A stretch of 64,000 nucleotides of DNA from Flammula alnicola (taxonomy: Eukaryota > Basidiomycota > Agaricomycetes > Agaricales > Strophariaceae), in the NCBI GenBank assembly GCA_015499995.1, contig JADNRV010000036.1:310001-374000 (forward strand), in the 5' to 3' direction. The notes beneath the pieces are model-generated. The model ran no database searches and was not told where the DNA came from. It was given only the letters and a program-made list of their open reading frames with translations. This document shows positions 23,078 to 34,298 of this stretch, one piece after another. The translations under genes and the position numbers were made by a program. The stretch's first letter is position 1, and every line of letters starts with the position of its first letter.

Positions 23078-25208
23078 ATGGACGACTTGCTATCTAATGC
23101 TCTCATCTTGGTCGCTGTTTTGGGAGGCTTGTTCCTATACCACTATAACATATCGTTCGAACACAAACGACTGCCTCCTGGACCACGATGCCTGCCAGTC
23201 GTTGGAAATGCTCATCAAATACCGACAGAGCGCCCTTGGTTGGTCTTATCCGAGTGGAAGAAAATTTATGGTATATTTATCGGACTCAGAGTGAAGTATT
23301 GCCTTATTAAAGGTCTTATTTCCCCCTCTAGGCGACATTATCCACCTCAATGTGTTTGGGCGGTCCTTGGTTGTTGTAAATTCGGCAAAGATAGCCAAGG
23401 ATTTACTAGATAAGAGATCGTCCATATATTCCGATCGACCCCATATGGTGAGTCAGTCTCCATTGCTGCTAGTTTTATGAATTCCGAAGTTAAATGGTCA
23501 TAACTGTGCTTAGGTTATGGCAGGAGAGCTGTATGTGAACTGGCCTATTTTACTGCTAGTGTTGGGTCTCAAGTCAAATGTTCAGCGTCGGTGCAAACCA
23601 GTCCTTCGTACTACAACCATATGATGACTACTGTCGCAAGCAACGTCGCCTAATCGCTCAAGGCTTCAGTCCAAGCATGATCCCAGGATACTATCCTTTG
23701 CAGGAAAAGGAAGCCGCAGTTCTCGTTTCCAACTTGCTCGAGGACTCAGCCTCGCTGGTTTCTGAGATTCAGCTGTACGTTTTTCAATCGAAGGTGGTTC
23801 GCATGAGCCTCACTGACGTTGAGGCTTGAAAATAAACAGGAGGATTGGGACGATAATTACCCGAGTTACATATGGATACTATGTCCACTCTGCAGAGGAC
23901 CCCATTCTTGCAACTCCGCTAGCTGCAGTCGCCATTTTTAGCCAGACATCGACGCCTGGCAAGTTCCTCGTCGATTTTATCCCTGCCCGTAGGTTTGCTC
24001 TTTCGGAGAAATCCTCAGGCTCTCGGTTCTCATAACGATTAATCCACGCTCTAGTTAAGTACTTGCCACGATGGATGCCAGGCTCTGGTTTCCTAAAGGC
24101 GGCGGAGGAATGGCGTCAGGTTATATGTGACGCAGCCTGGACTCCTTACGAGTTCTGCAAGAAGAATCTCGTAAGTGAGGTGACATTGAATTTATATAAT
24201 GAAGCCTGACGGCTTTGAAATTCCCGTCAGGAAACTGGGAAAAGTTTGATGCCAAATCTTTGTGGAGGAATCATCCAAGAAGCGGGAGGGAAACTCTCGA
24301 AGGACGAAGAGCACAGTCTGGTGTGGACTGCAATAACTGTCATGGCAGGTGGATCGGAAACTGTGAGTCTTTCTCCTTGATTTTCATAGTCAGTGCACTG
24401 GTGACCGATAGAATGTTACCAAGACCATTTCGTCTACGCTGTCATTTCTGAGGGCCATGATACTGTATCCCAGAGTTCAGGCGAAAGCTCAGGCAGAACT
24501 CGACGCTGTGATAAGCAAGGATCGGTTACCTTCTATCAATGACAAATCGAACTTGCCTTATCTTCGAAGCATTATGATGGAGGTTTTCCGGTGTGGACCT
24601 GCCCTCCCTCTTGGTTTGTTTCTTCATCCGCTGCACTCATCCTTTCTGATTTACCGGACCAGCTATACCTCATGCTCTTACTCAAGACGACATTTACGAG
24701 GGGTTCCACCTTCCTAAAGGTGCCTTGATCTTGCCCAATGTGTGGTACGTATCTTTTGGAGAGAAGAAATCGCGCCCACATCCTGATTAACGTCAAGGCA
24801 CATGCTTCATGACCCAGAAGTATTCCCAAATCCCGAGAAATTTTATCCCGAGCGCTTTAACGGCAGCGATTCGGAGATGGCCAAAGTCACAGATCTCTTG
24901 TTTGGGTTTGGTAGGCGAGTGTGTCCTGGACAATATTTTGCACAGGGAACGTTGTTTGCCATCATCGCAACGACACTTGCGACGTGCGATATCCTCCCTG
25001 GGCTTGACGAGAATGGGAAGGAGGTGATGCCCACGTCCGAATACACTCCTGGAACGATCACGTAGGTGAATTTCTTGAGTTCACGAATTTTGAATCTCAT
25101 CGCATCTTTGGCTCGACTAGCTTTCCGGAACCATTCTCGTTGAGACTCAAGCTACGCTCAGCTCAGGCAGCTGCTTTGCTGGCTGAGGTCTCTTCGGCGA
25201 TCGAGTGA
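23078..25208 (+). CDS. Cytochrome P450 monooxygenase (second copy)
   Basis: Complete CYP assembled over about 12 short introns. The N-terminal anchor (ALILVAVLGGLFLYHY) is followed by the hinge RLPPGPRCLPVVGNAHQIP and IPTERPWLVLSEWKKIYG. The I-helix is AGGSETN, then PLAIPHALTQDD, the PERF segment, and the heme motif FGFGRRVCPGQYFA with its cysteine. It is of the same broad class as the P450 at 10.9 kb but clearly diverged, so it is not a recent duplicate. The usual C-helix W-R-x-x-R-R is replaced by YDDYCRKQRR: the conserved tryptophan is a tyrosine or cysteine position, which may affect heme propionate contacts. It is the last member of the oxidative neighbourhood; its substrate is unknown. 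Confidence 0.9.
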
Positions 25209-25375
25209 CAACATATGATAGACTTTAGCACAGCTGCGTTACGTCTGTTCGTCGCTTTCAGGTAAGCTAAAATATGCACAGATAACAGTCGTCCCAATTA
25301 GCATTATTATACACATACATGAGGTTTTGAAATACATTGCCGCCAGTGGCGGCGTCGACCATGGAATACAGAAAG

Positions 25376-26279
25376 TTACTTGACGATAGAATTGACGCCT
25401 CGAGCTGCAAGCCGATGAGCAAGGGAAAAGCTATACGAACAACATCACGTACCTGACAAATAGTCCTTTGCGATGCTTGCACTCTAGCCCGCTGCATGAG
25501 AAACAGTACATGGAGTGAAACAAAAAGCATACCAGTCCTTTGATAATCTCATAGACATTCTTGTCGTGATACCGAAGCCCTGTGGTAGGATCTGTGTAAG
25601 GCGCCTTTCGCACTTGGTAAGTATTTATCCGTTTAGCCAAGACTCGGAAAAATGAGACCTCTAGTCCTGTGATATCGCAAAGATGTGTATGGGGTATAAC
25701 AGAGGGTGGTGCCTCTATCGTTATGTCTTGGAAGTATAAAATCAACACGCGGGAGGACATAACATGTTATTCAGACACTCACAGGTCGGAACTTCCTCAG
25801 GAGCATCAACCATCCTTTGTGGGGCAGTTACTTCTGGTTCATCTCTTACAGACTTTCTCGTCTCCCTCTCTACCCTCTCTCGTTCTCGTTCCTGGGCGAG
25901 TACTGTCTTAAGGTTCTTAGCCCTGCGATTAATGTTTTTGGTATAGTGGGGGTTCTTGAAGGGTCGAGGTTGATGGAGATATGACAGTTGTACAGCCAAA
26001 GACTTGTAGTCCTAAAATTCAGTTCCTTTGCTCTGACGGAGCACAAATGTTTTGCGCTCACCGGCGTCAACGGCGTCGATGTACCGTCTGAAGGAGGTTT
26101 TTTCTTGAACCCACCTTTGGGAGGCCTACAAGAGAACTGTCAATATAATTCTCAGCAAACATGGTGCAAGTAGAGAGATGCCTAACATTTCTTTGGAATG
26201 ACGCACCTGGAAGAAGCAGGAGGCTGTCGACGTCGGACGCGACGTCGAGGCCATCAACTTTGAGGTTATCGTCTTTCAT
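25376..26279 (-). CDS. IES6: INO80 chromatin-remodelling complex subunit Ies6 (INO80C, YL1-C domain)
   Basis: Small nuclear protein of the INO80 remodeller, where Ies6 pairs with Arp5. Spliced exons give RPFKNPHYTKNINRRAKNL, then a charged ERERERVERETRK stretch. The YL1 C-terminal domain follows as APPSVIPHTHLCDITGLE joined to APYTDPTTGLRYHDKNVYE, IIKGL and the end SASIAKDYLSARGVNSIVK. The last exon uses a 3' splice site at ...GGCTAG, the only one restoring the conserved end. The N-terminus is less certain. The start at 26279 (MKDDNLKVDG) connects in frame to GGFKKKPPSDG if the splice acceptor CCCAAAG is used. A cluster of AACGTTC repeats lies just upstream. Confidence 0.85.
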
Positions 26280-26345
26280 TTCAAATAAAAGCAAATAGAT
26301 GCTTGGTTGTAACGGGCCGGTCCGTCCGTTGTAAGTAAGTAACAC

Positions 26346-26412
26346 AATTCAAACGTTCAAGTCAACGTTCAAACAGGTTCAAACGTTCCTTCAAGGTTCA
26401 AACGTTCAAGCA
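26346..26412. repeat. Cluster of TTCAAACGTTC repeats upstream of IES6
   Basis: Within about 65 bases the word AACGTTC occurs four times, three of them as TTCAAACGTTC, with spacing of about 15-19 bases. The core AACGTT is palindromic. It lies between the IES6 start and the PUF6 3' end. Related words occur near 28910 (GAACGTTCGAAGG, upstream of PUF6) and 7213/7241. A regulatory role is an inference. Confidence 0.6.
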
Positions 26413-26512
26413 CCAGGTCTGACTACGTTTGCAAATGAAAACAAAGTCAATAGGTTTGGTGAAGACAAGACACCGGAAAAACCACAGGTAGGTTGTAGTA
26501 GATCAAGAAAAT

Positions 26513-28883
26513 CTAAAGTAATTCCAACTTCTCTAGTAGAACTTTCTTGCCTTTCACCTCACTCGCTTCAATCTGTTTGACAACATCTGGTGATCCAAAC
26601 CAGTCCTTCACTTTCTGTCGTCCATAATTCGACTCCCCTCGGATGAGAGCCTCGCAAAGTTCGGCGATTAGGAAAGCACCATTCCCATTTCCGACACACA
26701 TGGCGACGGATGGCTCGGGTCCAACAACCCTCACAAACTGATCTGCGAACACAGACGAGTCCCATGACGTTGTAGGTACCCGCTCGATGGTGTTGGTGGT
26801 GTGATTGTAGTGGCCGCCTTGGAGAAGGGATTTGTATAGACGAGATGTAGGAGGTAGGTCGATGGGGTGGGGATCTGGTATTGATGGTGAGGCGAGGGTT
26901 TTGAGGAGCATCTGTACTGCGCCGGATTTATCTGAAGAAGCGACGTAAGTTCAACAACGTCGAAGGCCTAGTGGAGACTCAAACGCACCTCCTTCACCAT
27001 AAAGCATAATCTCGGCAACGATCAGGCATCCAGTTGGCTCTCGGATCAATTCTTCTCCTGATTGCTCAGCCCAAAGGATGAGATCTTCGCTCGCCGCTCG
27101 CCGAACTTCCTCCTCTCTACTCGCTGCGTTTTTCTTGCTCGTTCGTGATCGAACTTCGTCGGTTTCTGACAAGGAAGCAATCTGAGCAAGGGTAAAATGG
27201 CGTCTAGTGCGAGGAACTAGAAGATATAGCAGGCTGCGACGGCCTTGCGTGGTGGTATATAGTTTTGTGGCAGACGCTGTGATGAGGGAGATCAGACTCT
27301 TTGAGAGAAGTTTGGTATCACTAAAATTTTGTAAGCACGAATTAGGGAATCCGAACGGAAAAAAGACCGACTCTATGACATCGATTGCAGTGAAGAGGAC
27401 AAGTTGCGCCTCATCATCGAGACACATTCGCTCGATATGAGGTTTCAGAACTTTCAAGATTTGTTTCCGGTCCTAGAGAAACGAAATAAAATTTAGACGT
27501 GCGAGAATGCAGCTGGTCAAGGAGAACGTACTTTAGCAGTTCCTTGCGCAAGGAACTCGCGGACAACTCGACTTCCGTCTTTTGTGTGCACCATCTCAGC
27601 AAGCACTTCTTGACAACTGTAAATCGATGAGCTAGACTCTAGACACGAAGTCGAAGTTATCGTACCTGTCAAACATTTCGCGTCTGAGCTTTTCCTGTTC
27701 AGCCTCTTCGGGCAAGGTGGTGACTGCAGTCAAATACTCCCAGAGAGCACGATGGACTACTCCGTGTGTAACAGCGCCTTTGTCGGAATTATTGAAGCTA
27801 TGGACGGCAGTGTCAGTTTCAGCACGAATGGTGGGTGATAAGCGTACATTGTAATGAGATTTTCCTTGACGGCTGCGAGAATCCTTCGCTTTCGCTCGAT
27901 ATCAGAGCCTTCCAGAACGCCGTTGAGTCCTTTCTTGGCGCGTTCCTTCTCTCCCTCGCTGCCGCTCGTGAGGCTGAACAAGGCAGCCTCTTTGCCATAA
28001 AATTCTCGTAGCAGTATAGTCCGTTCGTAGGCATTGGCGTACAGCTCAAAGGCATCGGCGAGGACGGAGGATGCTTCACGATGAAGGAGCAATCGGAGAA
28101 CGTATGATTGGAATTCGAGGAGTATGGAGGGGCGGTGTGTAGGGCAAAGTCTGATGAGTTTTGTTACAAGGAACTAAGAAACAGACAGATGAGATACTCT
28201 GCAAGGAGATGGACAAGAGGAAGCTCACTTTTGAATATTTATTTTGCGCCAATTCCTTATACTTCCCCTTGAGTTCGGCTGCGATCTCGTCCCTTTCCTT
28301 CTGACCTCCGTATTTCACTGCCGTCTGAACGATACGACTGGCGTCGTGCTTAAACACAATGTCGGTTACTTTGCCGCGAATGACATTCATCAGATCCTTG
28401 ACATGTTTCTGCCGTTCCGCCGATGGAATATTTTTCTGTCGTGCAAGGGACCACACTTTTTTGGCGTCTACAAGGAGTGTTGAATGTGGTTTTGCAGCAC
28501 GTCGTTGGTCTTGCAGCACTTTTTGGGCTTTATGTGATTCACGAGCAGCTGTTTTCGAGGCCTTGAATCAGTCTTATATTTTTTTCTTCTTTGAATAGCA
28601 AAGGCGTACCATTTGGATCTTTCGGCCTTTGGTCCGGCGTTGAATCGACCTCCATGGCTGGTTCAGCATCCTCTGCGTCATCATCCTCAAATTCCACTTC
28701 GTCTCCAATATTATCAGTCCCGCTTTCAGAATCCGAACCAGCGTCTTCAGCAACCAAAGGTTGTGTAATGGGCCGACTTCGCTTCTTATCTGTTTTCGTG
28801 CTCTCAAGGTGAGCTTTTTTGGCCTTCGGGCCAGCCTGGGAGGGCGCTGAGCGTTTCTTGTTCGACTTCTGCGAAGCGGCCAT
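26513..28883 (-). CDS. PUF6: Pumilio-repeat nucleolar protein Puf6 (PUM3, CPL domain)
   Basis: RNA-binding nucleolar protein for large-subunit ribosome biogenesis. The N-terminus is basic and then strongly acidic (MAASQKSNKKRSAPSQ, then an EFEDDDAEDAE stretch). Pumilio-type helices follow: VFKHDASRIVQTAVKYG, KYKELAQNKYSKFLV, LHREASSVLADAFELYA, HTKDGSRVVREFLAQG and TTQGRRSLLYLLVPR. The CPL region has FADQFVRVVGPEPSVAMCVG and NGAFLIAELCEAL. The order and spacing fit Puf6/PUM3 rather than cytoplasmic Puf proteins. About six introns. The first splice restores frame using the acceptor AAAACAG (PNAARESHKAQK). It shares orientation with IES6 and UTP7 on either side. Confidence 0.9.
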
Positions 28884-29348
28884 ATTTAAGCCTTGTTTAG
28901 ATGGCCAGGTTGAACGTTCGAAGGTTCTTCAGACGAGAGCAAGATGAGAGTAGTATTTCTCTATTTTATTCCTCTTCTTCAGAACTTTTTGTCACGCTGG
29001 TGACATGATTACTTACACGTGACAGGGACGGCCAAAACATCAACGTCGCGGGCCGTCGCCCTACATTAAATTTGACCTGCCTCAAGACTTCAAATCGTCG
29101 TTCTTGTGTCTGAAATTTTACTAGGAGAACCCTCTGTTCAGGTCTATATCCTCTAATTTAAATCTTCGAAATTTAGATACCCGGGGTTTCATGCATCGAA
29201 ACAAGATAAGTACCCGGGTTTCGAAGTTGAAGATGATCATGAATGGCTTGATCGCTCTTTCCATGTAGTGTTGCTCATGGACCCCCAAATAGTCATGATA
29301 ACCAATCTGTGCAACGAGAAGTAGGACAGAGTTGGGACAGAGGGTGGT
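28884..29348. other. Intergenic between UTP7 3' end and PUF6 start
   Basis: Contains the PUF6 promoter side, including GAACGTTCGAAGG near 28910, and the UTP7 3' flank. No gene was seen. Confidence 0.45.
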
Positions 29349-31561
29349 CTACTTTGAACGTTTGAAACGATCCAGGGCGGATGGTTTCTTCTTTTCGCCA
29401 CTGTCACCAGCCGCAGCAGCTACAGCCGCTCTTTTCTTTTCCTCTTTTTGTTTCTCTAGTTTGGCACGAATAGCCAGCTGTAAGCAAAAAATCGTGGGTT
29501 AGCTACGACGCCTTTGTAGGAAAAAAAAAAGAGGAACGCACAGCAGCAGGATCGATAACATTCTTCCTCTGTTTCCGGAGATACCTCTTCAGACTCTTGC
29601 CCTTTCCTCTCATCTTCCTCTTCTCTCGCTCCTCTTTCGAATGTTTCTTGCTCTCCTCATCCTCGCCTTCCTCTTCTCCGCTATTTTCTTCCGTCTCATC
29701 GATTTTACCAGACACTCGTAGTCGCTCTATACGCGGTAGCCGGGCGTAGGGAACTTCCACAGCAGGTTTTCCGTCGAATGTTGTCGTCGTCAATTTTGAA
29801 GGAGGAGCGAGATTGCCGACCATTTCCGGGTCGAGGGAGATCAGATCAGGTTGGATCTATCGTCATCGCTGGTTAAAAAGAAATTGAGACAGAATAAAAC
29901 GACAACAGACCTTGTCCAAGAGCGCTTTAACCTCCCTCTCACTTCTCGCTTTCTTGTTTTCGAATGGATCGGCCTCTCGGCTGTCGAAGTTGGGCTCTCC
30001 GCTGCCAGGAACGAGTACGCTCGACAATCCTGCCGAGTGACCAACTGTGAGGATATCTTGGAAGGGGGCAAATCGTACAGACGTGAGAGGACGGTGTGCG
30101 ATGGGATGGGTCATGTATAATGGTGGTGGCGTCCTGGCATTGAAAGGAGCATGTATTGAAGGGGGATTATATACCTACGAATGTTATTGTTGTTCAGGAA
30201 ACGCCTGAAATAATAAATTTTAAAAATCAGACGTACGTTGACGGTTCCACTGCTCGCCACAGCTAGATATCCCCGGGCGCTCCACTCCAGCTCAGGATCT
30301 CCGCCACCTCTGACCGTCCAATCCCTGACAGCTCCTTTCCAATTCCGACAATCCCAGACTTTCACCGTCCCGTCTCTGCCAGCTGTCGCCATGTATCTGC
30401 CACCTTGACTCGGGTCGACGGACACGCTGACTACAGGGCCCATGTGTGCTAGGAGTTGCACTGCCGGGTGAGGAAGGTTAGGCGTCCATAGCGTCACGCA
30501 GCCATTTTGGTGCCCGAGGTGTATAACGGCGTTGTGTAGATTTTGGGTCATGGCTGAGCATGCGCCCAGTTTGGTTCGATGCTCGACAATGAGCTGACCG
30601 GTGGATGTGTCTTGGTATTTTAAGTAACCTGGATTTCCCTATTGAAGGGGGGGGAAAGGTAAAGGGTGTTATTGCAACGGTCAAGGAGATGAAATAATAC
30701 ATATCTGCTTACCACAGTTGCCAATAGCCAATGGTAAGGCAAGAACTCTAACCGCGTCGGCTCAACGTGACCTTTCAAACAGTGCAGCTCAACACCATCC
30801 CGGTCGTAGATAAAAACATATTTCTTCTGGGCAACAGCAAAATATGCATGGTCCTGTAGAAACCTTAATAATAGATGAATATGCGATGAAAGATAATGAA
30901 AATAATCCCAAAACACGAACGTGATGTCTCGACATGTTTCTTGTAGCTGCAATTCGGCGTGCATTGTGCCCGTTTGCCAGTCAAAGGTTGCGACATGCCC
31001 TGTCCGGCCAGCTATGGCGAGATGCCTGTTCAAAAATCAAGCATTAGTGTTGGAGACAGACAGGTAACGAATGGTGTCCTTTGCTAGCAAAAGGAAGCCT
31101 CACCGTCCATTTCTTGTGTATCTCGACCGATACGGGCCACCATCCAATTTATATTCTCGTCGGCCCTTCGCTGCCTCTTGTCCGGCTGACTGCACAATGT
31201 CGCTCTGCCCAACTCTCCATGTCCGGTCCATCTCCCCTTCCACCTCCAATCCACCCGCGTCGTCCATCAATAGCATCTCCGCATCTTCTAGCAACGCCTG
31301 CGCCCTCGCGCCCTGTGCAGACTGGCGATGCAACTGTGTCCGAAGTTTCTTGTTCGCTATATGCTTGTAACTTGGCACATCTTCAGGCAATGCACGTCTA
31401 TCCTGCAGAGATTTTGGGATCGATGCGTGTTTCGCAACCGAGTTTGACGTTTGGTCGGATTTCTGAGATTTTGAGGGTCCACCTGTCGCAGGCACATGCG
31501 AAAATTTTCGCTTTTTGTGTGATGGTTGAATTGAATTTGCTCTTGCTATTAGCGCGTCCAT
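29349..31561 (-). CDS. UTP7: SSU processome WD40 protein Utp7 (WDR46/BING4)
   Basis: Nucleolar U3 snoRNP-associated protein for 18S rRNA maturation. The N-terminal segment includes LPEDVPSYKHIANKKLRTQL and the YKLDGGPYRSRYTRNGRHLAIAG entry into the propeller, split here by an intron. Repeats follow: GRTGHVATFDWQTGTM, ELQLQETCRDITF, YFAVAQKKYVFIYDRDGVEL, CLKGHVEPTRLEFLPYHWLL, GHQNGCVTLWTPN, YMATAGRDGTVKVWD and RFAPFQDILTVGHSAG. BING4CT-like FENKKARSEREVKALLDKIQP, a long basic/acidic tail and the final ALDRFKRSK complete it. About eight introns. It is divergent from the gene at 31874, with about 310 bases between starts. All features fit the family; no anomaly was seen. Confidence 0.92.
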
Positions 31562-31873
31562 AGAGTTGGTGTGTAACGCAATACTGAAGCTTCAATTGAA
31601 ACGAAATTCTGCGGGGAGCAAAATTTGGTCAAGAATGACCGTGGGAATTACTCCGCCATTCCTTCTTTCCTTGCACTGACAACCCCTATGGCAGGACCCG
31701 CTTCAATATCGGTATAGTGCGTACACCGCAAAACGTAGACGATCTTGGTTTGAGGTTGGTCAAATGTGTTTGAGATAGTCGTGCGATTGGGTTGGGCCAT
31801 CCGTGGTCAGACATCATTTCGAGCCGCGGCGACCTAGTATACTTCGTATTCTCTCTCAGTCACCATCCTATGC
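31562..31873. promoter_or_regulatory. Bidirectional promoter region (UTP7 / PD-(D/E)XK-like gene)
   Basis: About 310 bases separate two divergent start codons, so the core promoters of both genes must lie here. No specific element was recognised. Confidence 0.5.
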
Positions 31874-33703
31874 ATGTCGCAACGCGGTCACAAGCGCAAA
31901 CGCAGTCTCCAGGACTCAGAGTCACCTGTCGACCTTTCAAAGATGAGGATGGCGCTGAATCGTCTCGAAGCCCTCAAGGAGGAGTTGGATGGGATTGAAG
32001 AAACGGAGGAAGAATTGCGCACCATCTCGGACCATGTCCTTGCACTGGAGAACATTCTAAAGGGTGCCAAGAAACCGGTATGTTTCATATTCCTCGCATT
32101 AAGTGTTGTTATTAATAATGCTCCAGAGAGCGACTTTCTCGACCGTTGCATCAGAAGATCTCAAGAAGGCTGGCGTCATGAGGAAGCGTCTCATTTTTGA
32201 GCACGCGAAAGTAACCGAGTTAGCGAAGGGGCTGACAACGAACGCAGAGGCTGAAGTTGTGGATCTCCACTCCCGAATCAAAAAGATCTATGCACGCGTT
32301 AACATGGATGTGTGTCTTTCGTTAATCGCTTTTGTGTTCAGTGGTCTAAATGAATACTTGCTCGTAGTATGGACCAGGTTCACGAATGATTCTTGATGCA
32401 ATACTGCTCGCGTTGGCGGAGATTGCCTCAGCTGAACAGAGAGGTGTTGCTATTCTTCCGGAGATGAGGATTGCTCAAGGAGATGGGGTCCAAATCGCTC
32501 ACCCCATTTCGGGATATGAATTGTGGTTGAGTGGCCATGTCGACTATGCTGTTATTGAGTACGAAGATGTGAGCGACTACAAGGGTGAGTCAGATTACCA
32601 TACATCTTCGCTCCGCGAATTGCTTAATGGCCTTCTCAGACCGTTTGCTGGGCCCTGGTGGATCCAGAGATGATGCATTCGATATTGCAAAGCGTCGCCT
32701 GTTCCTAGTAGTTGAAGCCAAATGCCAGAGTCTCGAACAAACTTTCGTCTCCTATATCCCTGAAGCCGTTAGTCAGGCGATCGCATTGCTGAAGTCCGCA
32801 AAGTACGTCAGCACTGCCTGTTTTACTTCTTCATCTGAGCATTGCCTTCCAGCCTTCCGGAGGTCCGTTTCTGTCTATCTAATGGGCAGACATGGATTTT
32901 CTTTGTCTTGAAGTCGGAAAACGGGAAACTGACATACTATGAATCGGCGACGCGCCGTCTGAGCAGAGAAGTTGTGGAGAACTCCGACATGCCGTTACGC
33001 GAGATTGTGCAGCTTCTTTGTGAATGGGTAAGTCTTTATATCTCCCAGCAAAACAGCTATTGGACGAATTTGAAAGCGAAAACGGAAACATCAAGAAAGC
33101 AATAGTTGGCGCCACAGGAGTCAGGATTATGGATATACGGGAGGTAAGGATATTATGCCACGCTGATAATGTAGGGGAAAGGACCGCACTGTCACTCTTG
33201 GTTATGCTTGAGGACCCAACAGCCCTGCGACGCCTATCGGAAGGAGTCTTCTTGTACAGCACCCACTGTCGAATATCCCAGTACCGGCCGCGGAAGCTCA
33301 AGACTCATTCCTCCCCGTAATGGCCCACAAGTCATCACCTAATGTGATTGATCCCCACTCAGACGATTCACATTTCGAACGATACCCAACTCCGATGACA
33401 ACACAAAACAAAACACCCAAAACTCACAAATAACACCCGCGACCGCCGGCAGGCAACCTCATTTATGGAATCCCTCGACAACTCCTCTGGACCTCAGGCC
33501 CCATTGAAACGTCCCGCCGCACCTAAGTCTTCGGACCGGGTGCTTAGTTGAAAGAGCAACCCTCACAGAAAGTATTATTAGCGAAAATTCGGCATCAACC
33601 CCTCCCACAAGGGATAACAGGAGCAGGGCGCAGTGCCCCGGTAGATTAGCCCATATATGTGAAGTCTTAATAAGGCTCTGCCTCTATAGACGTTAATGAA
33701 CAC

Positions 33704-33735
<32 letters not shown>

Positions 33736-33824
33736 TTATATCAGTGCGCATATCTGTTTCTAATGTATGGCGTCAATTTCTTTAGCTGAGGCCCACCGCG
33801 ATTGGTCTGTTTGCGTTGGAGTAG
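31874..33824 (+). CDS. Conserved fungal protein with a possible PD-(D/E)XK nuclease-like core
   Basis: Six exons give about 327 residues. The N-terminal 130 residues are charged and probably helical/coiled (RLEALKEELDGIEETEEEL). The C-terminal half has HPISGYELWLSGHVDYAVIE, then RRLFLVVEAKCQSLEQTF, QAIALL and VRFCLSNGQTWIFFVLK. The D of HVDY (about residue 188) and the E-x-K of VEAK (about 226-228), on predicted strands and followed by a helix, match the D...ExK signature of the restriction-endonuclease-like fold. This is inference; the biological role is unknown. The last exon encodes LRPTAIGLFALE. The last intron (33028-33785, 758 bases) was about 58 bases before a retro-insertion. Divergent from UTP7. 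Confidence 0.7.
33030..33042 (+). repeat. Target-site duplication, left copy
   Basis: AAGTCTTTATATC, inside the 5' splice region of the last intron (GTAAGTCTTTATATC). It is repeated directly after the poly(A) tail at 33730-33742. Confidence 0.85.
33043..33730 (+). mobile_element. Poly(A)-tailed, 5'-truncated non-LTR retro-insertion
   Basis: About 690 bases flanked by 13-base direct repeats and ending in about 27 A residues, the mark of target-primed reverse transcription. The first 280 bases are open: QLLDEFESENGNIKKAIVGA and ALRRLSEGVFLYSTHCRISQ-YRPRK. The latter resembles the end of a LINE ORF1 (Gag-like) region just before its zinc knuckles, but no knuckle follows. The rest is non-coding 3' sequence. 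No reverse transcriptase is present. It is probably truncated and internally deleted, in the same orientation as the host gene and wholly inside its intron. Confidence 0.8.
33730..33742 (+). repeat. Target-site duplication, right copy
   Basis: AAGTCTTTATATC immediately after the A-run; the first A is shared with the tail. Removing the insertion restores a normal intron ending TTTCTTTAG at 33785. Confidence 0.85.
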
Positions 33825-34298
33825 AGGGCAGGAGTTACCTCTTCTTGTTATGGAGGGGTGCGAGATGCCTCCGAAGACTCATTTAAAGCACAGGCTACTA
33901 AGTTCGTCTTAAGCAGGACACTTGAATTTCATTTCAAAGTCAAGACTTTTGGCTACAGTTACTACTAGTGGCCAGCGGCAGCGATTAATTTCGGTGTAAT
34001 GTACAACTTTCTCTTCGATTTCATATTTCCAGAGATACCATTGTTTTGCAATTAGTATCCTTTTTATAGACCATAGTAGATTCCATAGCATATCGGATCT
34101 TTCTGCGGGCGTTTACATACATGGGATGGGAACTACTTTTGATCTCATTGTGATTGGTGTGTGGGTGTTGGCGTTCACAATTGGTGGCTCCAATCTAAGA
34201 TTCAACGTTCGATAGCAAAACTCAGTGTTTCATTTTTGACTCTTTTCTGTATCCAATGTCATTTGCGCTATCAATCAAGTTCAACATTAATGAGCCTC
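33825..34298. other. Convergent intergenic region
   Basis: 3' flanks of two convergent genes; no gene seen. Confidence 0.45.

Noticed and set aside
25669..25946. Plus-strand frames opposite IES6
   Set aside because: Antisense shadows of the conserved YL1-C and KNINRR exons.
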